64,000 bases of DNA from Igneacidithiobacillus sp041146875 (GTDB taxonomy: Bacteria; Pseudomonadota; Gammaproteobacteria; Acidithiobacillales; Acidithiobacillaceae): positions 1-64,000 of the forward strand of contig NZ_JBFRXP010000006.1 of the NCBI RefSeq assembly GCF_041146875.1, in the 5' to 3' direction. Position numbers and translations under genes: made by a program. Under the pieces are notes generated by a model. The model was not told the DNA's origin. It was given only the letters and a program-made list of their open reading frames with translations, and did no database searches. This document shows, piece by piece, positions 15,641 to 24,073 of the stretch; within the stretch, counting starts at the first letter, position 1; every line of letters begins with the position of its first letter.

Positions 15641-16919
15641 AGACATCATCGCGCGCGAAATTCTCGACTCGCGCGGCAACCCCACCGTCGAAGCCGAGGT
15701 ATTGCTCGCCGATGGCAGCCGCGGCCGTGCCGCCGTGCCATCGGGCGCCTCTACCGGCAGCCGCGAGGCCCTGGAGCTGCGCGACCAGGACCCCATGCGC
15801 TATGCTGGCAAGGGCGTACGGGCAGTCATCGAGCACATCGAAGAAGAGATTGCCCCCAATCTCATCGATCTGGATGCCAGTGCGCAGAAGATGATCGACG
15901 ATACCTTGCTCGGCCTCCACGGTACCGACAACAAGTCTCGCCTGGGGGCCAATGCCCTGCTCGCGGTGTCTTTGGCCTGCGCGCGCGCTGCTGCCGAGAG
16001 CAAGGATCTGCCTCTCTATGCCTATCTGGGCGGGCCCAGTGCCAGCCGCCTGCCGGTACCCTGCCTCAACGTCCTCAATGGTGGCGTCCATGCCCACTGG
16101 CAGGGGGCGGATTTTCAGGAGACCATGCTGGTGCCGTTTGGCGCCGAGTCCTTCCGCGAAGCAATCCGCTGGGGAGCGGAGATCTATCACGTGCTGCAAA
16201 GCCTGCTGCTGGAAAAACATCTGAGCGTTGGTGTCGGAGACGAGGGCGGCTTTGCCCCGGCGGTCCATTCCAACCACGAGACCCTGGATCTGCTGCTCAC
16301 CGCGATCGAGAAAGCCGGCTTCACCCCCGGTAAGGACTGCGGCATTGCCATCGATCCCGCCTCCTCGGAGTTCTACAAGGATGGCAAGTATCAGCTACGC
16401 ACCGAAAATCGCACGATCAGCAGCGAAGAAATGATCGAATACTACGTCAAACTCGTAGACGATTATCCCATCGTGCTGCTGGAGGATGGTTTGGCAGAAG
16501 ATGACTGGGACTCATGGAAGCAGCTCAACGCGCGCCTCGGCAGCCGCATCGAGTTGGTAGGCGACGATATCTTCTGCACCAACCCGGAGATCATTGCCCG
16601 CGGCATTCACGACAACATTGCCAATTCTGTGCTCATCAAACTGAACCAGATCGGCACCGTCAGCGAGACCTTCGCCGCCGCACGCCTCGCGCAGTTCCAC
16701 GGCTGGGGCGCCTTCGTCTCGCACCGCTCCGGCGAAACCACCGATGATTTCATCGCCGACCTCACCGTCGCCCTCGACACCGGTCACCTCAAATCCGGCG
16801 CACCCTGCCGCGGTGAGCGCGTCGCCAAGTATAATCAGCTCCTGCGTATCGAAGAAGAATTGGGCACCGCCGCTACCTTCGCTGGTGCCCAAGCCTTCAT
16901 CCACCCCGCCGCACGTTAA
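15624..16919 (+). CDS. eno: Enolase
   Basis: 431 residues, normal length. Opens with IIAREILDSRGNPTVEAEV and shows SGASTGSREALELRD, LPVPCLNVLNGGVHA, GDEGGFAP (catalytic Glu region), VLLEDGLAEDDWDSWKQLN, VGDDIFCTNP (LVGDDLFVTNP-type) with LIKLNQIGTVSET carrying the catalytic lysine, and SHRSGETTDDFIADL. Two in-frame ATGs (15612, 15624) precede the conserved start; 15624 matches the usual N-terminal length. The frame overlaps the end of pyk, indicating coupling. It interconverts 2-phosphoglycerate and PEP. Last gene of the plus-strand operon. Confidence 0.95.
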   Translation: MESLIEDIIAREILDSRGNPTVEAEVLLADGSRGRAAVPSGASTGSREALELRDQDPMRYAGKGVRAVIEHIEEEIAPNLIDLDASAQKMIDDTLLGLHGTDNKSRLGANALLAVSLACARAAAESKDLPLYAYLGGPSASRLPVPCLNVLNGGVHAHWQGADFQETMLVPFGAESFREAIRWGAEIYHVLQSLLLEKHLSVGVGDEGGFAPAVHSNHETLDLLLTAIEKAGFTPGKDCGIAIDPASSEFYKDGKYQLRTENRTISSEEMIEYYVKLVDDYPIVLLEDGLAEDDWDSWKQLNARLGSRIELVGDDIFCTNPEIIARGIHDNIANSVLIKLNQIGTVSETFAAARLAQFHGWGAFVSHRSGETTDDFIADLTVALDTGHLKSGAPCRGERVAKYNQLLRIEEELGTAATFAGAQAFIHPAAR

Positions 16920-16935
16920 TAAGGGCACTACCCGT

Positions 16936-16959
16936 CCGCAGTCTCACAATAGACTGCGG
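16936..16959. terminator. Hairpin between convergent enolase and dehydrogenase genes
   Basis: CCGCAGTCT and AGACTGCGG form a nine-pair stem with a six-base loop, directly after the enolase stop and overlapping the last codons of the convergent gene. There is no T-run, so it may act as a bidirectional stop with Rho or simply as an mRNA 3' end. Confidence 0.4.
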
Positions 16960-18326
16960 GCGGCCTTGCCGATCCCTTCTGCCGACATCGGATGCTGGTC
17001 GGCAAAGCGGGCAAGGTCGTAGGCTGTCGCGCCGAGCTGCAGCGCCGTACCGATCTGACCAATCAGATTGCCGGCATCAATACCCACAATCCAGCCACCC
17101 AGCAGGCGCAGGGATGATGGATCGAAGAATAGACGGATTTCACCGTCCATCCGTTCCAGGATCTGGGCACGCGAGTCTTCCGCAAAATCGTAGTGTCCCA
17201 CCAGCAGGTCCCGCCCTTGGGCATTGGCCGGGGTGATGCCGATATAGGCCGCTGCCGGCAGAGTAAAAATCGTCGTGGGTACCGTATGGAAATCCGCATA
17301 ATCCAACGGCTGATTTCCACCCAGGATGTTGTGCGCCACGACCAGCGATTGTCGCACCGCTGCATGGAACAATGGCACCCGACCATTGACGTCGCCAGCG
17401 GCATAAATATGCGGATACCGGGTTTGCAGGCTCGGCCCCACCTGAATGCCATGATGATCGAAGGCAATACCCAGATCGTCGCAGCCCTCGGGGATTACCG
17501 GATGACGTCCGACCGCCAAAAGCACGGCCTCAGCCTCGGCGCTCTCCTGCTGTCCAGCCTGTTGCCAGACCACTTTGCGCAGATCTCCCTGGCGCTCAAT
17601 TCGTTGTACATCCACGTCCGTCAAGATACGCAGCGCCTTGGGCAGCAAGGGCTGGAGCAATGCCACCATAACCGGGTCCATGCCGTTGAGGATCTGCCCA
17701 CCCTTCTGCAAGAGCGTCACCTGACTACCCAGTTGCGCGAAAAAAGAGGCGGTTTCGAGGCCAATATAGCCCCCGCCGACAACGATCATGCGGCTAGGTA
17801 AGTCACGCAGCGCGGGGTCCGGCTTGTAGAGATCATGACTGGTCAGACAATGCTCTGCACCAGGAATGGCCGGTATGAAGACATCCGAACCACTGCCGAT
17901 AAGGATATGCCGGCAGTGAACTTTTTTGCTGCCTAGATCATCGTCAATCTGCACCGTGTGGGGATCGAGGATGCGTGCCATGCCTTTGCGCAACTCGATC
18001 CCCGCTTGACCCGCGAGTTCTTGCGCATGTTGCGCATACCGACGTTTCTGCACATGATCCTTGTGCTGCACAATGGCCGTGTAACTGGGAGACAAGCTGC
18101 CGGCCATCCCGATGGGAGCGGCAAAGCGCTGCGCTTCCCCTGCCAATGCCGCCATCTCCCGTACAGCCTTGGACGGCACACAACCCTCGTATAAGCAGTT
18201 GCCACTCATTACCCCCTTGGGGTCGATCATGAGTACCTTGCGCCCGGCACGCGCCAGGCGAAATGCCGCCGGGTACGCAGCGCCCCCTGCACCGATACAC
18301 AGCAAATCCACTTCCTCTTCAGTCAT
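16944..18326 (-). CDS. Dihydrolipoamide dehydrogenase-like flavoprotein disulfide reductase
   Basis: 460 residues of the class I pyridine-nucleotide disulfide oxidoreductases. The FAD-binding GAGGAAYPAAFRLARAG is near residue 12. The redox disulfide is CLYEGC (Cys44/Cys49), slightly different from the CLNVGC of classical lipoamide dehydrogenase. The NAD site is VVGGGYIGLETASFFAQLG, the second FAD motif is IYAAGDVNG, and the dimerisation domain is complete. The C-terminal His-Glu pair of true LpdA (HxHPTxxE) is not seen; the end reads ARFADQHPMSAEGIGKAARSL, with HP present. LpdA-type, mercuric reductase-like or soluble transhydrogenase-like roles remain possible. No 2-oxoacid dehydrogenase genes adjoin it. 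Confidence 0.75.
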   Translation of the reverse strand: MTEEEVDLLCIGAGGAAYPAAFRLARAGRKVLMIDPKGVMSGNCLYEGCVPSKAVREMAALAGEAQRFAAPIGMAGSLSPSYTAIVQHKDHVQKRRYAQHAQELAGQAGIELRKGMARILDPHTVQIDDDLGSKKVHCRHILIGSGSDVFIPAIPGAEHCLTSHDLYKPDPALRDLPSRMIVVGGGYIGLETASFFAQLGSQVTLLQKGGQILNGMDPVMVALLQPLLPKALRILTDVDVQRIERQGDLRKVVWQQAGQQESAEAEAVLLAVGRHPVIPEGCDDLGIAFDHHGIQVGPSLQTRYPHIYAAGDVNGRVPLFHAAVRQSLVVAHNILGGNQPLDYADFHTVPTTIFTLPAAAYIGITPANAQGRDLLVGHYDFAEDSRAQILERMDGEIRLFFDPSSLRLLGGWIVGIDAGNLIGQIGTALQLGATAYDLARFADQHPMSAEGIGKAARSLL

Positions 18327-18433
18327 ATCTGATCTCCTAATCTGATTATATGCTGTATGATTATAGCGCGCTGCGCCATTGTTCGGCGGGCGCGTGTTCT
18401 ACACTTGAATAGCGAGTGCTGGAGGATTTCATC

Positions 18434-20959
18434 ATGAAAATTACGCCGTCCTATGTTTTGCCACAGATGCCTGAAGCGTTGGATGGGCTCACCGAACTGG
18501 CCCTGGACCTGCGCTGGTCCTGGAGCTACCGCAGCGATGCACTGTGGGAGCGACTTGATGGCAGTCTCTGGGAAAGGACACGCAACCCCTGGCTGCTATT
18601 GCAGAATCTGGAAGCGAACAAATTGGAAAAACTCGCTCACGACCACGAGTTTCTCGCCCTATTGCAAGAGCACCTACAGCGTCATCGCCAGGAGAGTCGC
18701 AGCCAGCACTGGTTTCAGAAAAATGTATCCTCCTCGCTCTTGCAACGCGTTGCCTACTTCAGCATGGAATTTGGTCTTTCCGAGGCCTTGCCCATTTACT
18801 CCGGCGGCCTCGGGATCCTCGCCGGCGACGTATTGAAAACTGCCAGTGACCTCGGCGTGCCCATGGTCGGCATCGGCATTCTTTGGCAACAAGGATATTT
18901 TCGCCAAAATCTGGATGATTGTGGTCGTCAATTGGAGCTCTACCCCTATAACGATCCTACGCAGCTACCCGTAGTGCCGGTGCGCGACGAAGAAGGTCAA
19001 TGGCTACGCCTCGAGTTATCATTCCCCGGTCGCCAGGTAATTCTGCGCGCCTGGCAGGCCCAAGTAGGAGAAGTCCCTCTCTACCTCCTCGATAGCAATG
19101 ATCCACTCAACAGTCCTGCCGACCGGGGCATCACTGCAGAGCTCTATGGCGGTGGGCCGGAAATGCGGCTGCAGCAGGAGATTTGTCTCGGTGTTGGTGG
19201 ATGGCTCTTGCTGCGTCATTTGGGCATGGAAGTGGATGTCTGCCATCTGAATGAAGGTCATGCCGCCTTCGCCATCCTCGCGCGCATTTACAGCCACATG
19301 CAGGATCATGGCAGCGATTTTCAGTGTGCATTGAATGCCACGCGCGCTGGCAATGTCTTCACTACTCACACCCCGGTAGCGGCGGGGTTCGACCGGTTTG
19401 CACCAGAACTTCTCGCCCGCTATGTAGAGGGAGCACCAGAGGTTTTTGGCGTCGACCTGCAGCACATTCTGGGACTGGGCCGTGCCGATGCCGAGGATCC
19501 TCACGAACCCTTCAACATGGCTTGGCTGGCCATCCACGGAAGCATCCAGGTCAATGGTGTCAGTGCGTTGCACGGGGCGGTGAGCCGGCAACTATTTCAG
19601 CCCCTCTTCCCGCGCTGGCCGACAGACGAGGTACCGGTTTCCGCCATCACCAACGGCGTCCATGTTCCCTCCTGGGACAATGCGGAAGCCGATGCCCTGT
19701 GGACGAAACACTGTGGCGCCCCGCGCTGGTTGGAAGATTTGCAGGAAATCAGCGCACACTTTCGCGGCGTGAGTGATGCGGAGATTTGGCAACTGCGCGG
19801 ACAAGGGCGCCAGCATCTCATCGATTTTGCCCGGCATCGCCTGCAACGCCAGCTCGCCATGGCGCACCGCCCGCAGGAGGAGATCGACGCTGCAGCACTG
19901 GTTCTTGATCCCAACACCCTGACCATTGGCTTTGCGCGCCGTTTTACTGCCTACAAACGCCCCAACCTCCTGCTCAGCGATCCAGAACGTCTGTATCGCA
20001 TCCTTAGCGACCCGCGCCATCCGGTACAACTACTGATTGCCGGCAAGGCACATCCGCGTGATGGTGATGGCAAGGCGATGATTCAGGAGTGGACGCAATT
20101 TCTCCGCCGTCATCCCGACATCTTCCACAATGTCGTTTTTATTGCCGACTACGACATGCTCGTCGCCGCGCAACTGGTACAGGGTGTCGATGTCTGGCTC
20201 AATACCCCTAGGCGGCCCTGGGAGGCCAGCGGTACCAGCGGTATGAAGGTTTTGGTCAACGGCGGTTTGAATTTCTCAGAATTGGACGGCTGGTGGGCGG
20301 AGGCCTATAGCTCGGAGGTCGGCTGGGCCTTGGGCGACCGCCACGAGCACAATGCCGACCCCGCCTGGGATCGGCAAGAAGCAGAGCATCTCTATCAAAC
20401 GATCGAACAGGAAATTGCCCCACTTTTTTACCAAGGGCGCGACGATAGTGGTTGCCCATGCGATTGGGTAGCGAAAATCCGTGCCAGCATGGCTGAACTG
20501 ACACCGCAGTTCAGTAGCCATCGCATGTTGCAGGAATACGTAGAAAAACTGTATTTGCCCGCAGCCAAACTGCTACGCGAGCGATCCTCCCAGAAACAAC
20601 TGCAAGGCATTTGCGCGTGGCAGAATCACTTGCGGGCGCACTGGCACGGATTGCGCTTTGGCGAACTACACTGCGAGGATAGCGGCGCAGAGTTTCAATT
20701 CCAAATGCATGTCTATCTGGATGATATTCCGCCGGAAATGGTTCAGGTGGAGTTGTTTGCCAATGGAATAGAGAGTTCGGCTCCCGAATTGCATCCAATG
20801 CAGCGCTCGGAGTCCTTGGCCGGCGCAGTCAATGGCTTTACCTATCGCTGCAATCTCGCCAAACGCCGCCCGGTCTCAGATTATACCCCACGCGTTGTTG
20901 CGCGGCATCCGCTGTGTAGGGTGCCGCTGGAAAATAACGCCATTCTTTGGTACCGCTAA
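18434..20959 (+). CDS. glgP: Alpha-glucan (glycogen/maltodextrin) phosphorylase
   Basis: 841 residues, the length of the GlgP subfamily that starts with a DUF3417 domain (LTELALDLRWSWS at residues 15-30). Downstream come AYFSMEFGLSEALPIYSGGLGILAGD, VCHLNEGHAAF, TTHTPVAAGFDRF, a pyridoxal-phosphate region EASGTSGMKVLVNGGLNFSELDGWW, and FARRFTAYKRPNLLLSD. It releases glucose-1-phosphate from glucans using phosphate. GGAGG lies nine bases upstream of ATG 18434; a further in-frame ATG-like start at 18416 has no ribosome site. It is divergent from the dehydrogenase gene and probably feeds the nearby glycolytic enzymes with stored glucan. Confidence 0.92.
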   Translation: MKITPSYVLPQMPEALDGLTELALDLRWSWSYRSDALWERLDGSLWERTRNPWLLLQNLEANKLEKLAHDHEFLALLQEHLQRHRQESRSQHWFQKNVSSSLLQRVAYFSMEFGLSEALPIYSGGLGILAGDVLKTASDLGVPMVGIGILWQQGYFRQNLDDCGRQLELYPYNDPTQLPVVPVRDEEGQWLRLELSFPGRQVILRAWQAQVGEVPLYLLDSNDPLNSPADRGITAELYGGGPEMRLQQEICLGVGGWLLLRHLGMEVDVCHLNEGHAAFAILARIYSHMQDHGSDFQCALNATRAGNVFTTHTPVAAGFDRFAPELLARYVEGAPEVFGVDLQHILGLGRADAEDPHEPFNMAWLAIHGSIQVNGVSALHGAVSRQLFQPLFPRWPTDEVPVSAITNGVHVPSWDNAEADALWTKHCGAPRWLEDLQEISAHFRGVSDAEIWQLRGQGRQHLIDFARHRLQRQLAMAHRPQEEIDAAALVLDPNTLTIGFARRFTAYKRPNLLLSDPERLYRILSDPRHPVQLLIAGKAHPRDGDGKAMIQEWTQFLRRHPDIFHNVVFIADYDMLVAAQLVQGVDVWLNTPRRPWEASGTSGMKVLVNGGLNFSELDGWWAEAYSSEVGWALGDRHEHNADPAWDRQEAEHLYQTIEQEIAPLFYQGRDDSGCPCDWVAKIRASMAELTPQFSSHRMLQEYVEKLYLPAAKLLRERSSQKQLQGICAWQNHLRAHWHGLRFGELHCEDSGAEFQFQMHVYLDDIPPEMVQVELFANGIESSAPELHPMQRSESLAGAVNGFTYRCNLAKRRPVSDYTPRVVARHPLCRVPLENNAILWYR

Positions 20960-21106
20960 GATAGGGAGCAAAACTGGATCATCTTCAGCGAAGTGCTATT
21001 TGATGTCTTTGCCAGTGATCGATTAGCCGGGACTGTATGTACACTTCCGGGGGCTCTACCTACAGACAGGCAATTTTACCGAAGCATATGAAATCGCGTC
21101 TTTTCC

Positions 21107-21147
21107 ATAAAAAAACGAGCTACGCACAAACAGCGTAACTCGTTTTC
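21107..21147 (-). terminator. Intrinsic terminator of tRNA-Ala
   Basis: On the minus strand AACGAGTTACGC and GCGTAGCTCGTT form a long near-perfect stem around a seven-base loop, followed by a run of seven T residues. It lies immediately downstream of the minus-strand tRNA-Ala. Confidence 0.85.
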
Positions 21148-21152
21148 TATAT

Positions 21153-21228
<76 letters not shown>

Positions 21229-21269
21229 AATTTCTGGTCGGCGTACTATTCCAAAAGCCGCCCCTGCTG

Positions 21270-22277
21270 TCAAGCGCCGTTGCGCCGCCCGACGATGACC
21301 ACATCGCTGCCAATGGGGTGAATGGTGGCGAGCAAACCTGCCGAGGCAAGGGCGTCAGAAATTTCTGCTGGTCGCAGGAAGTGATTTCCTTGCACGTGCT
21401 CCGTCAGGTTTTGGAAAGCCATACCACGATAAGCCGGTTCGCGCAGGACCATCGTGTCATCCGGCCAGGCAGGCTCCCAGATCACCAAGGCACCACCGGG
21501 CCGTAGCTCATCGTGCAGGCGTGCGAACAGCTCACCACCCTCTTCCCATACGTGATGCAACGCCCGATTCATGGCAATCAGGTCGGCGGGCTCCGGAAGC
21601 TGGAACTGATGAATGTCACCTTCGGCAAAGTGTAAGCGTTCGGACAGCCCCTCCTCCGCTGCCAAGGCACTGGCCTGACGCACGTTTTCGGCAAATCCAT
21701 CCAAACCCAAGCCGCGCAACTGTGCGCATTTGCCCAGCAAGGCCCGCAGATACCAGCCATTCCCGCAACCCAAGTCCACGGCAAATCCCTGACGGGCATT
21801 CATCTCCGCAAAAATCGCAATATGGGGAACGATTTTTTCTTCGAAGGTGCGACGGAAATTGTGTTCGAGCATGATCCCAAACCATGGCAGGATGGTGTCA
21901 CGCTCAGCGAGCACCTTCTCGCCGGGTCGCTCGCCAGTGCGCATCAGGCCCGCAGCGCGCTCTGCCATATGGGCGCTCAGCACCGTGCCCACTGCGGCTG
22001 ACATACGGCTATCCGCACGCTCGGGGCGCATGCTATCGCCATCTTCACTCAACGAAAAGGAATCTTTCTCTTTCTCCAGCCAGGAAAAGGCATAGGCAGC
22101 ATCACACCAGCGCTGCAGATAACCGGCATCCAGACCGGTCGCCTCTGCCAGGGCGGCAGGAGTCGCCGACTGCAAACGATGCAAGGTAGAAAACAACCCG
22201 TTCACCACACCAATAAAGGCGATATGCAGGGACATGGCCCCCTGGGACCGGGCTCGCAGCTCTTCTGCTGAAATCAT
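21270..22277 (-). CDS. Class I SAM-dependent methyltransferase
   Basis: 335 residues. The N-terminal part (about 1-120) is helical and resembles the dimerisation/winged-helix domain of O-methyltransferases (TPAALAEATGLDAGYLQRWCDAAYAFSWL). The Rossmann methyltransferase domain follows with motif I AVDLGCGNGWYLRALL, an acidic loop near GLGLDGFAENV, LHFAEGDIHQF and LIAMNRALHHVWEEG. The start is set at 22277 after an AAGGAG site. The C-terminus is complete. The TauE-like transporter gene lies 19 bases upstream on the same strand, so an operon is likely. The substrate is unknown. Confidence 0.8.
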   Translation of the reverse strand: MISAEELRARSQGAMSLHIAFIGVVNGLFSTLHRLQSATPAALAEATGLDAGYLQRWCDAAYAFSWLEKEKDSFSLSEDGDSMRPERADSRMSAAVGTVLSAHMAERAAGLMRTGERPGEKVLAERDTILPWFGIMLEHNFRRTFEEKIVPHIAIFAEMNARQGFAVDLGCGNGWYLRALLGKCAQLRGLGLDGFAENVRQASALAAEEGLSERLHFAEGDIHQFQLPEPADLIAMNRALHHVWEEGGELFARLHDELRPGGALVIWEPAWPDDTMVLREPAYRGMAFQNLTEHVQGNHFLRPAEISDALASAGLLATIHPIGSDVVIVGRRNGA

Positions 22278-22296
22278 GAGTCGCTCCTTATTTCCG

Positions 22297-23076
22297 TCAC
22301 ACGAGATATTTGATGCCAACAATGGCTAGCACGATCAGGGTAACACGCAAGAATATCTTTTGATTAATTCTAAAGTGCAAATGATTCCCGGCCCATAGCC
22401 CAAGTAAGGTAGGTGGAACCAAGAGAAGGAACCCTAGCGCCAATGGCCCGGTGAGCAGGGCGAGGAAAAAATACATGAGACCGCGTACGATATTGTCCGT
22501 CAAGGCAATGCCCTGGAAGGTTGCACGGAAGGCTCGCTTGTCGAGATGGCGCATCTGCAGATAGGCAACAATGGGTGGCCCGCCACCACCATAGAGGCTG
22601 CCAATAACCCCGCCAAAGGTACCCAGCGGCAAGCCCCACGGCAGGGATAAGCGCGGCAACTTGTCTGGCTTGAGCAAGGTAGCGTAGGCGACATAGGCAA
22701 GGATAAACAACCCTAAAAAGCGGGTCAGATCCTGGGCATTGCTATCGGCCAGGATAAAGGCGCCCACGAGGAGGCCGAGCAAACTTCCCGGAACAAGCCA
22801 GCGTAGTTCCGGCCAGCGAATCTCGTGGAAATCATAGGCGCCGAGAAGCACCGAACCCAGCAGATCAAGCAACAAAACCACCGGCACGACTTCCTTGATG
22901 GGGAACAACAACGTCAGCAATGCTACCGAAATCAGGCCAGAACCAAAGCCAATCACGCCGCGCACATAAAAGGCGAGGAAGACAATGAAGGCAGCAATGG
23001 CCCACAATATCGGATGTCCCCACAGGCCGCTGGCGGCCAAACTGGCAGTAGCAGGGAACCCAGCCAGAGAATACAT
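22297..23076 (-). CDS. TauE/SafE (TSUP) family permease
   Basis: 259 residues with about eight membrane helices in two similar halves. The first half has GVIGFGSGLISVALLTLLFPIKEVVPVVLLLDLLGS and the second has GTFGGVIGSLYGGGGPPIVAYLQMRHLDKRAFRATF, both typical TSUP signatures. Family members export sulfite, sulfoacetate or other sulfonates/organosulfur compounds. In a sulfur oxidiser sulfite export is plausible, but context gives only a methyltransferase partner. Hydrophobic N-terminus, no separate signal peptide. Confidence 0.85.
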   Translation of the reverse strand: MYSLAGFPATASLAASGLWGHPILWAIAAFIVFLAFYVRGVIGFGSGLISVALLTLLFPIKEVVPVVLLLDLLGSVLLGAYDFHEIRWPELRWLVPGSLLGLLVGAFILADSNAQDLTRFLGLFILAYVAYATLLKPDKLPRLSLPWGLPLGTFGGVIGSLYGGGGPPIVAYLQMRHLDKRAFRATFQGIALTDNIVRGLMYFFLALLTGPLALGFLLLVPPTLLGLWAGNHLHFRINQKIFLRVTLIVLAIVGIKYLV

Positions 23077-23159
23077 ACCTACCTCCAGAAAAATCTATTG
23101 AAAAATAGAGAAAAACGCCTAAACTCTAATCCATTACTTTAGCATGGAGCGGTACCGCC

Positions 23160-24071
23160 ATGGCCCCGGCGCAGAAAAAGATTCGCAACCTATTGTATCT
23201 CCTATTTTTTTCCCTTTCCTGCCTGTTAGGTCTGGAAACTCAGGCACAGGCACAAGACGTTTCTTCTCTGCCCCCCATCGACGCGCGCTCCTACATCCTC
23301 ATAAACGCCGAAACCGGACAAATCCTGGCCGCCAAAAACGCATACAAGCCCTATGCCATTGCCAGCCTGAGTAAGTTGATGACCCTGTATCTTCTCTTTC
23401 AAGATATCAATGCCGGGCATTTGCAATTGCACGGCCAGTACACGCCTTGCCCTGCGGCCCTGCAGACGGGAGGTTCATCGATGTTTCTGCGCGCCGGCTT
23501 GCCGTTCAGCCTGGCGCAGCTGATTCTGGGCATGACCGTGCCCTCCGGCAATGATGCTGCTGTAGAAGCCGCCGTCATGGTCGGCGGCACGGTGCCCAAT
23601 TTTGTACAAAGCATGAATACCACAGCTAAAGGCCTCGGCATGCTCTCCACCACCTACAACAATCCTGACGGCCTGCCACATCCCAACAACTTTTCCAGTG
23701 CTTACGATCAGGCCGTCCTCACTCGTAACATTATGCAGCGCTTCCCAAATTTCATGCATTTTTTCAATCACGAAAACTTTACCTACGCGGGCATCACCAA
23801 CCCCAATCCCAATCTGCTCGTTGGGCGCGTGCCCTTCGTTACCGGCATGAAAAGCGGTTACACAGATGCCGCCGGCCACTGCTTGGTAGTGACTGGCACC
23901 CAAGGCAACGTAAAATTGATTGCCGTCGTATTGGGCGTTCCATCTTTCACCGACGAAGGCCGTGGTTTCTGGAAGGCTTCCTGGGCGGGGCTCAAGCTTC
24001 TCGACTGGGGCTTTGCCCGTACCCTATGGTTACCTAGCGCCGGCTTGGAGAATACCGCCGTAGAGCAATAA
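23160..24071 (+). CDS. D-alanyl-D-alanine carboxypeptidase (peptidase S11)
   Basis: 303 residues with a signal peptide (about 1-31). Penicillin-binding motifs are SLSK (nucleophile Ser69, Lys72), SGN within VPSGNDAAVEAA, and KSG at 231-233 (MKSGYTDAAGHCLV) in place of the commoner KTG. It ends soon after the catalytic domain, lacking the beta-rich C-terminal domain and amphipathic anchor of classical PBP5, so it is probably soluble in the periplasm. It trims the terminal D-alanine of peptidoglycan stem peptides. Divergent from the TauE-like gene and convergent with the MFS pump. Confidence 0.86.
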   Translation: MAPAQKKIRNLLYLLFFSLSCLLGLETQAQAQDVSSLPPIDARSYILINAETGQILAAKNAYKPYAIASLSKLMTLYLLFQDINAGHLQLHGQYTPCPAALQTGGSSMFLRAGLPFSLAQLILGMTVPSGNDAAVEAAVMVGGTVPNFVQSMNTTAKGLGMLSTTYNNPDGLPHPNNFSSAYDQAVLTRNIMQRFPNFMHFFNHENFTYAGITNPNPNLLVGRVPFVTGMKSGYTDAAGHCLVVTGTQGNVKLIAVVLGVPSFTDEGRGFWKASWAGLKLLDWGFARTLWLPSAGLENTAVEQ

Positions 24072-24073
24072 TC

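Noticed and set aside
14196..16928. Several long open frames on the opposite strand of pyk and eno
   Set aside because: They are mirror frames of highly conserved GC-rich genes, without ribosome sites or family motifs.
18334..18370. Promoter pair with two TATAAT boxes in front of the dehydrogenase gene
   Set aside because: TATAAT-like sequences are present but no matching -35 boxes at correct spacing were found.
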